This document shows, one piece after another, positions 35,753-44,283 of a DNA stretch of 64,000 nucleotides. Origin of the DNA: Spirochaetota bacterium (GTDB lineage: Bacteria; Spirochaetota; Spirochaetia; Treponematales; UBA12059). The translations under genes and the position numbers were made by a program. The DNA lies in assembly GCA_029547205.1 (NCBI GenBank), contig JAKPPT010000020.1:124001-188000 (forward strand). Direction: 5' to 3'. Under the pieces are notes generated by a model. That model searched no databases and was not told the DNA's origin. It worked only from the letters and a program-made list of their open reading frames with translations. Each line of letters opens with the position of its first letter. Positions within the stretch are counted from its first letter, which is position 1.

Positions 35753-36769
35753 ATGGAACATTCGCAATCCTTGGCCAGGAAAATACTGGTACTACTTGTT
35801 AAAGTCATAATAGTAGTTTTTGCTGTGATGGGAGCATACAAAACGTTTATAGATATACAGTTTTCCAGTACAAAGCGTCGAGTAGAAGCGATAGAATCTA
35901 AAAGAAACTACGACCCAGATCTTTTATATTACAAAGATGGTGGCGAACCGCTTGTGCTTGTTAACCCTGAATACAAAACAACATTATTTTTTATGGAAGG
36001 CTTTAGAACTCAAAGTCCTGCTGGCATGTATGAATCATATTTTCGTGAGCTTTTTACAAAATATAAAGTGAATGTTATCGTACCGATTTATGGTATTCAG
36101 AGTTCGCCATTTTCATATCGTAACAGAGACTGGCGGTTTCAGGAAGACATGAGACTCGTGCTTCAGGTATATACTGCATATACTGCTGCACTTCCGTCTG
36201 ATCATTGGGTGGTTACCTGTTCACAATCATTTGGAACACTGCCACATGCAGCGATTGGTGCTTTTGCAAAACGCAAACCCGATGCAATGATTTTTTTATC
36301 ACCTCATAATACAGGTCTTGATTTTAAAGCATCAGGACCTTTTGTACATTGGCTTTCCAAACAAACATCTTGGCTGCAGTATGTGGTATTATTCTCCATG
36401 GCTACACCGGCTCCGGGTAGAGCATCAGTTTGGGACATTGTTAATACCGAAAAAAATCTTGCAATGGCAGCCCGTAACGATACTAATCCCGAAGATGCAT
36501 CACGGTATGGGTATATAAATGAAAAAGTTGCTGCATATATAGAAACCAGGCTGCTCCCAAAACTCAATGGAATGAATTGTACGGTAATTTGCGGTGATAG
36601 TGATTTATATTTTTCACAATCTGGTTTTGATCATTTTGCTGAAATACTTCGTAATGCTGGAGCTACAGTGAGCTTTACCCGAATCCCCAATTCAGGGCAT
36701 ATGGTTCTCCTTGATAACGGGGAGGAGACTGTAAAAGCAATTATTGCGAGTGTGTTACGGCTTAAATAG
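35753..36769 (+). CDS. Membrane-anchored alpha/beta-hydrolase-fold protein
   Basis: 338 residues from the ATG at 35753, which has GGAG upstream. One N-terminal helix (ILVLLVKVIIVVFAVMGAY), then an alpha/beta-hydrolase pattern. The nucleophile elbow reads TCSQSFGTL, with Ser in CSQSFG instead of the textbook GxSxG; GDSDLYF offers the acid and NSGHMVLL the histidine. Substrate unknown. First of three genes that look like one unit with two membrane-associated proteins; TTGCAG-N16-TATACT upstream could be the promoter. Confidence 0.68.
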   Translation: MEHSQSLARKILVLLVKVIIVVFAVMGAYKTFIDIQFSSTKRRVEAIESKRNYDPDLLYYKDGGEPLVLVNPEYKTTLFFMEGFRTQSPAGMYESYFRELFTKYKVNVIVPIYGIQSSPFSYRNRDWRFQEDMRLVLQVYTAYTAALPSDHWVVTCSQSFGTLPHAAIGAFAKRKPDAMIFLSPHNTGLDFKASGPFVHWLSKQTSWLQYVVLFSMATPAPGRASVWDIVNTEKNLAMAARNDTNPEDASRYGYINEKVAAYIETRLLPKLNGMNCTVICGDSDLYFSQSGFDHFAEILRNAGATVSFTRIPNSGHMVLLDNGEETVKAIIASVLRLK

Positions 36770-36795
36770 CCAAGATAAGTAGCTACGGATAATAA

Positions 36796-37746
36796 ATGAA
36801 ATGTAATAAATTAAATGGAGGTATAGCCTTACTCGTTTTACTCAACCTTGCTGTTTTTATTGGCGGCGTGCTTCTAGTAAAACCTGATCTTGAACGCAAG
36901 AGTGCTACAGCGCATGGCTATTATAAAAGCATTATAACAACTACCGATACCCAAACATCTAACAAGTTCATGCAGTTTATTCAAGCGTTTTACTCAAAAG
37001 AGCCAGCTGATTCGTATGTTGATTTCAGATCGCTTGCTATAAACTACTCAAGTATTCAAAATTATTTTAGTGACTTTTATAATTATTATTTTTCAGTCAT
37101 GCAGCCTGTGTATGATAGTACAAAGATACTTCAGCTTCCACTTCCACAGGAAAAGCTTTTTGTTGGTTATTTACAAATGCAAACTGAAAGTGACTATAAA
37201 AAGCTTTCTGACTATCAAAAACTCCTTGTTGATGCTGCAATTCCTTATAAACTATTTGCTGTATGGTATACAAAGCGTACAGCGCTAGGATACTCCAAGC
37301 ATTATCCGCTTTTTTATCCACAGGACGAAACAATGCTAGCATATGCAAGAAATTTCATTGAAAATTTTGCAGAGCGAGGGTTCCCATTTGAATATCTATC
37401 GAGAATCATGGCGCTCGAGCTTGAGCTCCTATACCGCTCTGCTCGTACGGTGAGTTTTTGGGATGCAAACCAGCGGTGGGATAATGAGGTCTTAAAAATA
37501 GTTTATAAGCGAATCCAGGAATACAAAGAACGTTTTGCTAATAATTTTACTGTTCATCAAACGGGGGCTGTACATTGGATACTGAGCATGGAACGGCTTG
37601 TTGATCATGAAATTAGTGATAGGGGGTTTTTTATAAACCGTGAACAGAAAGAAGCGCTGGAACGAGAATCAAAACTTCTTGGAACAATTCCTGGATTGCA
37701 GGTTGCATTATTACAAAATGACGGCAGCACTGGAGATCTACCATGA
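36796..37746 (+). CDS. Unrecognised single-pass membrane protein
   Basis: 316 residues. An N-terminal hydrophobic segment (GIALLVLLNLAVFIGGVLLV) followed by a mostly soluble, aromatic-rich domain, probably outside the cytoplasm. No family recognised and no cysteine pair or catalytic motif seen. It lies 26 bases after the hydrolase gene without a good ribosome site, and overlaps the next gene by four bases (ATGA), so it belongs to the same unit. Confidence 0.7.
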   Translation: MKCNKLNGGIALLVLLNLAVFIGGVLLVKPDLERKSATAHGYYKSIITTTDTQTSNKFMQFIQAFYSKEPADSYVDFRSLAINYSSIQNYFSDFYNYYFSVMQPVYDSTKILQLPLPQEKLFVGYLQMQTESDYKKLSDYQKLLVDAAIPYKLFAVWYTKRTALGYSKHYPLFYPQDETMLAYARNFIENFAERGFPFEYLSRIMALELELLYRSARTVSFWDANQRWDNEVLKIVYKRIQEYKERFANNFTVHQTGAVHWILSMERLVDHEISDRGFFINREQKEALERESKLLGTIPGLQVALLQNDGSTGDLP

Positions 37747-38762
37747 TGCAGATCTTATTTAAACTACTTCTTGCACAATTAATTTTTTGGGGATCGAGTG
37801 TAGTTTTTATACAGGATAAACCGTTAATTGTCATGTTTTTGTATCCCGAATTCTTTGTGTTTACAATACTTTCAGGACTTGCAGCCCTTTCTTTTGGTTT
37901 ATATTCAAGCAAAAAATTGCATGTGATATTTCTTGAATTTTTTACACTGTTTTTATATTTCTATGGAATTTTTTCATTATGCCTGTTTTCAGTGTCAGGA
38001 TTAGGATTTGTTGAGTGGGTATATGCTGCCTTTTACTTACTATTACGATTGGGAATCATTCGAAGTAAAGCACAGCATGTCCAGCGTGTACAGTATGTTT
38101 CGCTTTTAGATAGCTCAATACTGCTCCTGTTTCTTGGTGTACTGAGAAGAATCATTGAGCTTGTGTTCCCTGTTAATGCCTACGTAGAAACTTTGCAGTA
38201 CAATAGTATAATGCAGGGATTATTATTCTGGATTTTTATTGGTGTGCTTGTATTTTTTACAGTACGATTTTTAGAGCGGGCTTTCACATCGATTGCTCGC
38301 AATAAAAAAACATTAGCATCTGACACTAGTACTGAGCATGAAGAAATTGATTCCGGTAAAGTATTGCATGGTATTTTTAAAACGGCTCGTAACGTGTTTG
38401 GAAAATTTATAAAATCAATTGTCAATTTTATCCGTATTCTTATCAATGAGTTTGGTTTCTTACCCGTACTAATTGGTATAGCAATTATCGTATTGCTACC
38501 GCTCATTTTTATTTCAATAGAAATTAAAAATACAATCATAGCAATGCAAAAATTGTTTTGGGACATTGGAACATTACTGCTTAAGCACGCGTCAGCACGG
38601 AGATGGTATCAGCCGTACGGCATTTTGGAAAAATTGCGTGATTTCATTGTGCTAGTAATGATTTTTATCTTTTTACTTGTACATAAATTTGCTCAAAGGA
38701 AACCACAGTGTCCTTCTGCAACTGATTATAATGATTTAGAAAAAGTTAAATATGAGCAATAA
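37743..38762 (+). CDS. Unrecognised multi-pass membrane protein
   Basis: 339 residues with about nine hydrophobic stretches, including LLFWIFIGVLVFFTV and VLIGIAIIVLLPLIFISI, and charged residues between the two halves. No known transporter motif. Translationally coupled to the preceding gene. Its last 17 bases overlap the end of the NicO-type gene on the other strand. Confidence 0.7.
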   Translation: MMQILFKLLLAQLIFWGSSVVFIQDKPLIVMFLYPEFFVFTILSGLAALSFGLYSSKKLHVIFLEFFTLFLYFYGIFSLCLFSVSGLGFVEWVYAAFYLLLRLGIIRSKAQHVQRVQYVSLLDSSILLLFLGVLRRIIELVFPVNAYVETLQYNSIMQGLLFWIFIGVLVFFTVRFLERAFTSIARNKKTLASDTSTEHEEIDSGKVLHGIFKTARNVFGKFIKSIVNFIRILINEFGFLPVLIGIAIIVLLPLIFISIEIKNTIIAMQKLFWDIGTLLLKHASARRWYQPYGILEKLRDFIVLVMIFIFLLVHKFAQRKPQCPSATDYNDLEKVKYEQ

Positions 38763-39663
38763 GCCAGTTTAAGAAGGGTTGAGCAAGTATAAAAGAAACA
38801 AACCCAAGAAAGAGATACGACAGTAGCTCTAATATTCCAGAAAAAAAGGTAAATGTTGTTTCTTTGCTTTTTAGTACCTTAAAAATGCCTTCTCTTCCAA
38901 ACCATGCCAGATATGCTGCAGCAGAAACAATTACCCCCTGACCAAGCGCTATTCCAATAAGGGATACTATTCCAAGTGTTAGCGCATTAATATACAGTGA
39001 GAATAACAGTATCATGATTGTTCCAGTACAGGGAACAAGACTAGCAAGAATAATAATACTGTATTTTGATTTTGCTTGCGTTTGTTCATCGTTTTTCGAT
39101 TGCTGTATATGAAACAGTTTATAAATAGTGCGTGCTACAAGTATGAGAGAAATAAGTATTAGTAAACAAAGTGTTATACCATCCATCCATGCGAGAATTA
39201 CATCAGAAGCTGCGGTGTTAGTGAGCGCATTTCGCATGAGGCTAACGGCGAGAATAATTACAGCTCCTGCGCCTGTATGAATGAGTGCAGAAAGAAAACC
39301 AGCGAAGAGTGGTTCCCACCATCGGGTTTTGTTGGCAAGAAACAGGGAAAAAACAATTGTTTTCCTGTGCCCAGGTCCGCTCGCATGAGCAATACCATAC
39401 ATGAATGAGATGCCTATAGCAATGAGAATAGTATGAATTTTTATTTGTGAATCACTGTCAGTAAACACCGCGGCAAGATTTTCTCTAAATTGAATCTGTA
39501 GTTTCCATAAAGGTCCAGTTCCGGAACTCATTGGAGTCGGGGGTGCATCGTTACGATCTGCATTACTAAAAAAAGGATTTGCATGTACAAGAGGATAAAG
39601 TAAGAAAAATTTCAAAACTAGTAGTAGGAAATATTTTTGGATACTGGTGGATGGTTTAATCAA
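38746..39663 (-). CDS. NicO/RcnA-family nickel-cobalt transporter-like protein
   Basis: 305 residues with a signal-like N-terminus and six or so membrane segments. MYGIAHASGPGHRKTIVFSLFLA and SALIHTGAGAVIIL hold the conserved histidines of the NicO family, and SLVPCTGTIMILLFSL is the second signature. The direction of transport and metal (Ni, Co or other) are not determinable. It follows a DUF1007 gene by 57 bases, the standard companion of this family. Confidence 0.85.
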   Translation of the reverse strand: MIKPSTSIQKYFLLLVLKFFLLYPLVHANPFFSNADRNDAPPTPMSSGTGPLWKLQIQFRENLAAVFTDSDSQIKIHTILIAIGISFMYGIAHASGPGHRKTIVFSLFLANKTRWWEPLFAGFLSALIHTGAGAVIILAVSLMRNALTNTAASDVILAWMDGITLCLLILISLILVARTIYKLFHIQQSKNDEQTQAKSKYSIIILASLVPCTGTIMILLFSLYINALTLGIVSLIGIALGQGVIVSAAAYLAWFGREGIFKVLKSKETTFTFFSGILELLSYLFLGFVSFILAQPFLNWLIAHI

Positions 39664-39720
39664 TTACGTATCTCCTCTTACAAAACACTAACTGTCATGT
39701 ATGCTTGCTAAATGGCAGTA

Positions 39721-40380
39721 TTATTCCTGCTTAGGCGCTGAAACAACAATTTCCTCTGGATACGCAGTGAGGAGTCCTGGAGCTGGTTTTGAATACGTTG
39801 TCATATCCTGTTTTGATCCTTGCGGATTATAGTACACAGGAAAATTTTTATTAACTGCATGAGATAGTTGTGGGATAGGCATTCCTTCCTGTTTTTGAAT
39901 TATCTCTGCAAAATTTTCTTTATAACGAATTGCACAAAAATAGGTAGTATCAAAAATTGCTATGTTAAAATCATAACTGTATTCTTGTGTTGTTAGTGGA
40001 ACAAAAAACTTATACGTAACCTGATTTTTTTCTATCCATGCGCTAAATTGCTCTACCTTGGAAGGTGTAATGCGATGTTTGCCTTTTCTAATTAAGGTAT
40101 AAAACCCATAGTTTTTAAGATTGATAAACGCTTGATTATAGAGCATCTGCTGTTCTGTTTTATTAAATGTTCGATTCCTGTCCTTATCCCAACCTTCTAT
40201 GAGTTCGGCACTGAAAATTGGATCAAATGTCCATTCCTGCCAGAAACCAGTACAATACGCTCCATCGTATTCAAATAGTAGCCGTACATCGATAAGTACA
40301 TGCGGATGGGCAAAAAGCATTCCTACAGTACTGAACATTATAATCAATACAATACAGTATCGTCTGTAATGATGTTTCAT
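39721..40380 (-). CDS. DUF1007 periplasmic protein
   Basis: 219 residues from the ATG at 40380 (MKHHYRRYCIVLIIMFSTVG), which gives a clean signal peptide with cleavage expected near FAHPHVL; an earlier ATG adds 23 residues. AHPHVLIDVRL, WTFDPIFSAELI and DKDRNRTFNKTEQ (EF-hand-like) are family features. DUF1007 proteins accompany NicO transporters and probably bind the metal in the periplasm. Confidence 0.87.
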   Translation of the reverse strand: MKHHYRRYCIVLIIMFSTVGMLFAHPHVLIDVRLLFEYDGAYCTGFWQEWTFDPIFSAELIEGWDKDRNRTFNKTEQQMLYNQAFINLKNYGFYTLIRKGKHRITPSKVEQFSAWIEKNQVTYKFFVPLTTQEYSYDFNIAIFDTTYFCAIRYKENFAEIIQKQEGMPIPQLSHAVNKNFPVYYNPQGSKQDMTTYSKPAPGLLTAYPEEIVVSAPKQE

Positions 40381-40450
40381 ACTAAAACAGTATAAAAACA
40401 TTATAAAAAATGCAATATGGTTCCTGCTTCTGCCGTTATAGTAATTCAAT

Positions 40451-40535
40451 GCATGGTACAGCAGAACTGCTGTTCTGCATGCAAAATTACATGGGTGTGT
40501 GAATAATAGTGTATCAGCTGGACTTGTAAGCCAGC
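40451..40535 (+). repeat. Two hairpins upstream of the RAYT-like gene
   Basis: GCAGAAC (40461-40467) and GTTCTGC (40472-40478) form a 7-pair stem with loop TGCT, extendable by GCAT/ATGC. GCTGG (40517-40521) pairs with CCAGC (40531-40535). Paired short palindromes beside a RAYT gene recall REP/BIME elements, but no other copy was noticed in the window. Confidence 0.4.
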
Positions 40536-40582
40536 ACCAGCAATTGTGTTTGTCTAAAAATTATACTTAATGGAGGATTACG

Positions 40583-40996
40583 ATGGGAAAATCACGTGAA
40601 TTGATACCAGGAGGAACGTATTACATTATGGTACAGAGTCACTGTAAAGTGTTTTTACAGGAACAGGATTATTGTAGAAAAGTATTTCTTGAATTTCTTT
40701 TTGCACTACAAGCGGAATATGGGTTTAGCATTGATCGATTTGTGCTGTTTCAAGAAAAAATACATATGATTCTTACGACAGTTAATAATGAACTTCCTCA
40801 GGTTATGAAACGTTTACTTATGAACTTTTCCATTCATATAAACAGACAGTTTGGCATGAGCGGTCATGTGTGGGACAGGCGGTATTACTCGAGAGTACTC
40901 TGGACAAAAGAAGAAAAAGCAATATGGTCTAATCAGCTTACTAAATGTATGCAGTCGCTTACTGCTAAGAGCATGGTACACACATGTATGCAATAA
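40583..40996 (+). CDS. RAYT/IS200-like Y1 transposase-family protein, catalytically dead
   Basis: 137 residues. Start GKSRELIPGGTYYIMVQ and SGHVWDRRYYSRVL match the Y1 transposase/REP-associated family. The metal-binding HUH motif is EKIHMIL, with Lys for the first His, and the C-terminal segment that should hold the nucleophilic Tyr (Y-I-x-x-N-P-V-x-A-G) reads LTKCMQSLTAKSMV, with no Tyr. Both catalytic elements are lost while the frame is intact. It has a good ribosome site (GGAGG), so it may be expressed as a DNA-binding protein. Confidence 0.72.
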   Translation: MGKSRELIPGGTYYIMVQSHCKVFLQEQDYCRKVFLEFLFALQAEYGFSIDRFVLFQEKIHMILTTVNNELPQVMKRLLMNFSIHINRQFGMSGHVWDRRYYSRVLWTKEEKAIWSNQLTKCMQSLTAKSMVHTCMQ

Positions 40997-41086
40997 AATT
41001 GATAGGTGATAGCTCTCTATAACTGGTGGCAGATTTTGATGGGAGAAACCAGAAGTCCTTAACGAGCGTTTGTCTGAGAGTATTAC

Positions 41087-41150
41087 TTGACGATTTCTTA
41101 CTCAGGCAGTATATTGCAAATGATTTGCAAAAAATGCAAGTCATTTGCAT
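41087..41150 (+). promoter_or_regulatory. znu promoter with two Zur boxes
   Basis: TTGACG (41087-41092), a 17-base spacer and TATATT (41110-41115). TTGCAAATGATTTGCAA (41114-41130) is a perfect 17-base palindrome and ATGCAAGTCATTTGCAT (41134-41150) has one mismatched pair; centres are 20 bases apart, two helical turns. They overlap the -10 and the transcription start, as expected for repression by the Fur-family protein encoded at the operon end. Confidence 0.88.
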
Positions 41151-41171
41151 AACCAAGGGGGGGTAAAACTC

Positions 41172-42164
41172 ATGAAGCGTTCGTTGGTACGATTATTGTC
41201 GCTGATTGGAGTTATCGCTCTTGTGATTGCATGCTCAAGAACTGGAGTAGAACATCAAAGTGTAAGTAGCAGTGCGGCACTGGGAACAAAAAGTGCTGGC
41301 AGCAAAAAACCTATAATTTTAGTGAGCATTGCACCACAAAAGTATTTTGTCGAACAGGTTGCCGGTAAAGATACGTTTGAAATTGTTATAATTGTGCCAG
41401 AAGGACAGAGCCCTCATAGCTATGAACCGACACCGTCGCAGCTTTTACAAATGAGTAAAGCGGTAGTGTGGTTTACTACAGGTGTAGAGTTTGAAGCGGT
41501 GCTCATTCCAAAACTAAAAGCAATTGCACCATCACTCAAGTGCATTGATACGACGGAGGGAATCCAATTCCGTGAATTGGAAGCACATAGTGATGCCGAT
41601 CATACCGAGCAAACTCACAGTGCAGAGGAACAAAATGAGCTCCATGACGATCATCATGATGAAACAGGAAAGGATCCTCATGTGTGGCTCGGATTGTCAA
41701 ATGCAATAGTGCAGTCTCGCATTATGAGTGAGGCACTGTCACAATTGATGCCTGAAATGCAAAATTATTTTAGCACAAATCAAGCACAATTTACCAACCG
41801 AATACAAGAGCTCAAAGGAGAGCTCTATGCAACAGCACAAGCGTTTCCTAAAAAATCAATTTTTGTATATCACCCAGCCTTTGGCTATTTGCTCGATGAG
41901 ATTGGTTTTAAACAAATACCGATAGAAGTAGATGGTAAGGAACCAGGCACGCGAGAGCTCACTGCAGTTATCAATACAATGAAGCAGGAAGATGCACAAG
42001 TAATATTTGTTCAAAAACAATTTTCTTCAGTTGCTGCAAAAAAAATAGCGGACGCTGTAGGGGGACAGGTGGTAGAACTTGATCCGCTTGCATATGACTG
42101 GGAAAATAACATACGAGCAATTTATAGTGCTTTAACTGCAGCTCTGTCACGTTCAGGGAAATGA
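41172..42164 (+). CDS. znuA: Zinc-binding lipoprotein ZnuA
   Basis: 330 residues from the ATG at 41172; an earlier ATG at 41145 lies within the second Zur box. Lipoprotein signal with lipobox VIAC (Cys21). QSPHSYEPTPSQL, DPHVWLG and YHPAFGYLLDEIG hold the zinc ligands, and a His/Asp/Glu-rich loop (about 145-178) is the ZnuA metal-scavenging loop. It delivers zinc to ZnuBC. Confidence 0.94.
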   Translation: MKRSLVRLLSLIGVIALVIACSRTGVEHQSVSSSAALGTKSAGSKKPIILVSIAPQKYFVEQVAGKDTFEIVIIVPEGQSPHSYEPTPSQLLQMSKAVVWFTTGVEFEAVLIPKLKAIAPSLKCIDTTEGIQFRELEAHSDADHTEQTHSAEEQNELHDDHHDETGKDPHVWLGLSNAIVQSRIMSEALSQLMPEMQNYFSTNQAQFTNRIQELKGELYATAQAFPKKSIFVYHPAFGYLLDEIGFKQIPIEVDGKEPGTRELTAVINTMKQEDAQVIFVQKQFSSVAAKKIADAVGGQVVELDPLAYDWENNIRAIYSALTAALSRSGK

Positions 42165-42979
42165 TTATGGTGAAACCCATTGCAGTTCAGGTAGCAAATT
42201 TAAGTTTTTCCTATGACAGTAAACCAATTTTTTCCAATTTGACGTTTCATCTGCATGAAAAAGAATTAACTACGCTTATTGGACCGAATGGTGCTGGTAA
42301 AACAACTTTGCTAAAACTGCTTCTTGGTCTATTAAAACCAACAGCAGGCACCATACATATTTTTGGTAAATCCCCAGAAACATGTTCAGAGCTAATAGGG
42401 TACGTTCCACAAAATTTGTTTTATGACACGCTTTTCCCAATAACAGTCAAAGCTGTCATCGCACAGGGTTTGCTTGGTACAGGTTTAGTAAAAAAAGATT
42501 TAGATGCAAAACTTGCAGAATCTCTCGAATATCTTGGTATAGAATCGCTTAAAAACAAACGTTTTTCAGAACTTTCCGGAGGGCAGAGAAGAAAAGTGCT
42601 CATCGCACGAGCGCTTGCTGCACAGCCACGATTGCTCATTCTTGATGAACCAAATGCAAATCTTGATGTTGACAGCGTTCGCGCTCTCTATGAGCTTTTA
42701 GCTGATTTAAAAAAGTCTACAACAGTTCTTCTGGTGACCCATGATATTTCCTTAGCTTCTATCACTGTAGATAGAGTGCTCTGTCTCGGTGATGTAGTGC
42801 AGGAAACACAAAGTATACATGAACATACACTCGATAAATCGATAACGATGATTGACAGGCATTACGGAGGTCAGGCTGTGCTTGTCCGGCATGACATTGA
42901 TTCTCATGAACATGAATGTTGTAAGGAAACAGCAATTGATACAGAGATTTTTCCATCGCATAAAGGGACTAAAAAATGA
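42161..42979 (+). CDS. znuC: Zinc ABC transporter ATPase ZnuC
   Basis: 272 residues. Walker A GPNGAGKTT, Q-loop VPQNLF, signature LSGGQRRKVLIARAL and Walker B LLILDEPNANLD. The C-terminus is His/Glu-rich (HDIDSHEHECCKE), which may bind zinc. It overlaps znuA and znuB by four bases each. Confidence 0.93.
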   Translation: MIMVKPIAVQVANLSFSYDSKPIFSNLTFHLHEKELTTLIGPNGAGKTTLLKLLLGLLKPTAGTIHIFGKSPETCSELIGYVPQNLFYDTLFPITVKAVIAQGLLGTGLVKKDLDAKLAESLEYLGIESLKNKRFSELSGGQRRKVLIARALAAQPRLLILDEPNANLDVDSVRALYELLADLKKSTTVLLVTHDISLASITVDRVLCLGDVVQETQSIHEHTLDKSITMIDRHYGGQAVLVRHDIDSHEHECCKETAIDTEIFPSHKGTKK

Positions 42980-43848
42980 AAAGTTTTATCGATGCACTCG
43001 TTAATCCCGTATTCCCTTTTTTAAGAAACGCAGTTTTCGCTGGAATTTTGTCATCAGTATTGTTTGGGATTCTTGGCTCTATCATAACAGTAAGGCGGAT
43101 TGGTGGTTTGGCTGGCGCAATATCACATGCGGTTCTTGGCGGAATAGGTTTAGCTCTTTTTCTCTCACGTAAGAATATAGTTCCCTGGTTTTCTCCATTG
43201 ATTGGAGCACTACTATTTGCTGTTCTTTCTGCACTAATCATAGGAGTTGTCTCACTCAAGGCAAAACAGAGGGAGGATACAATAATTAATGCAGTTTGGG
43301 CTCTGGGGATGAGTATAGGTATACTTTTTCTAAACATGACGCCAGGATACGCAGATCCCATGACTTATCTCTTTGGCAATATTCTGTTAGTGAGTACTAA
43401 GGAACTAGTACTGCTTGCTGTGCTGGATGTTGTTTTGATTATCGCTGTAACACTATTTTATCCTTTTATAGAAGCAAGTTCGTTTGATGAAGAGTTTGCC
43501 AGAGTTCGCGGTATTCCTGTAGTGCTTATATATTTTAGTATTTTACTATTTTCTGCAGTTGCGATTGTGCTTGTTCAAACATATATTGGAATAATTATGG
43601 TCATTGCAATGCTCGTGCTTCCTGCTGGAACGCTCACTTTATGGGTAAAGAGTCTTTTAGGAATGATGGTTGGTGCAGCACTTATTGCATGTATTGCTTC
43701 AACATCTGGTGTGTACATTGCATGGATAACTGATAAACCCGCAGGATCTATAATTGTATTAATAACAGGTATTCTGTTTAGTTTTAGTATGGTAGGTGGG
43801 TTGCTCTATAAAAAATTGTTATTAAAACAGAGGAAAAATTTACCATGA
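42976..43848 (+). CDS. znuB: Zinc ABC transporter permease ZnuB
   Basis: 290 residues, eight hydrophobic segments, with RRIGGLAGAISHAVLGGIGLALFLS and VVGVVSLKAKQREDTIINAVWALGMSIGILF of the ABC-3 permease family. Overlaps its neighbours by four bases. Confidence 0.93.
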   Translation: MKSFIDALVNPVFPFLRNAVFAGILSSVLFGILGSIITVRRIGGLAGAISHAVLGGIGLALFLSRKNIVPWFSPLIGALLFAVLSALIIGVVSLKAKQREDTIINAVWALGMSIGILFLNMTPGYADPMTYLFGNILLVSTKELVLLAVLDVVLIIAVTLFYPFIEASSFDEEFARVRGIPVVLIYFSILLFSAVAIVLVQTYIGIIMVIAMLVLPAGTLTLWVKSLLGMMVGAALIACIASTSGVYIAWITDKPAGSIIVLITGILFSFSMVGGLLYKKLLLKQRKNLP

Positions 43849-44282
43849 CAAAAATCAGAAAAACAGTTTTGGATCTGGTAACTACATCATCGGTACCGTT
43901 GTCAGCAGGAACAATTTATGAACAACTTGTATCGCAAAAAAGACTCAAATGTAATCTTGCTTCGGTATATCGAACGCTCAAGTACCTTGAACTTGAGCAT
44001 CTTGCTGGATCATTTATCTTACATTGCGAAGCGCATGGTACTGAGCGCTACTTTTATGCAAACAAGCAATTGCACACGCACTGGTTCCATTGTAGTGTAT
44101 GTCATCGATTTTTTGATATAGGCAATGCGGTCACTAAAAACAATCACTGCATTATTGATAAAACAGCAGAGACAATTCAAACATTGTATGGTTTTTCTGT
44201 AGAACAGCATAGCCTACTTTTTACAGGTACCTGTAAGGATTGTATACAGAGTCAGAAGCATAATTTCATATTGATGCAATAA
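43845..44282 (+). CDS. zur: Fur-family zinc regulator (Zur)
   Basis: 145 residues. Winged helix (TIYEQLVSQKRLKCNLASVYRTLKYLE), metal-sensing segment HCEAHGTERYFY...HTHWFHC and two structural CxxC pairs (CSVC, CKDC). The name Zur over Fur rests on its place as last gene of the zinc operon and the two operator palindromes at the operon start. Confidence 0.88.
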   Translation: MTKIRKTVLDLVTTSSVPLSAGTIYEQLVSQKRLKCNLASVYRTLKYLELEHLAGSFILHCEAHGTERYFYANKQLHTHWFHCSVCHRFFDIGNAVTKNNHCIIDKTAETIQTLYGFSVEQHSLLFTGTCKDCIQSQKHNFILMQ

Positions 44283-44283
44283 G

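Noticed and set aside
43845-44282. Naming the Fur-family gene Fur or PerR
   Set aside because: It ends the znuACB operon and the operon start carries two palindromes of 7-1-7 Zur type; no iron or peroxide genes are nearby.
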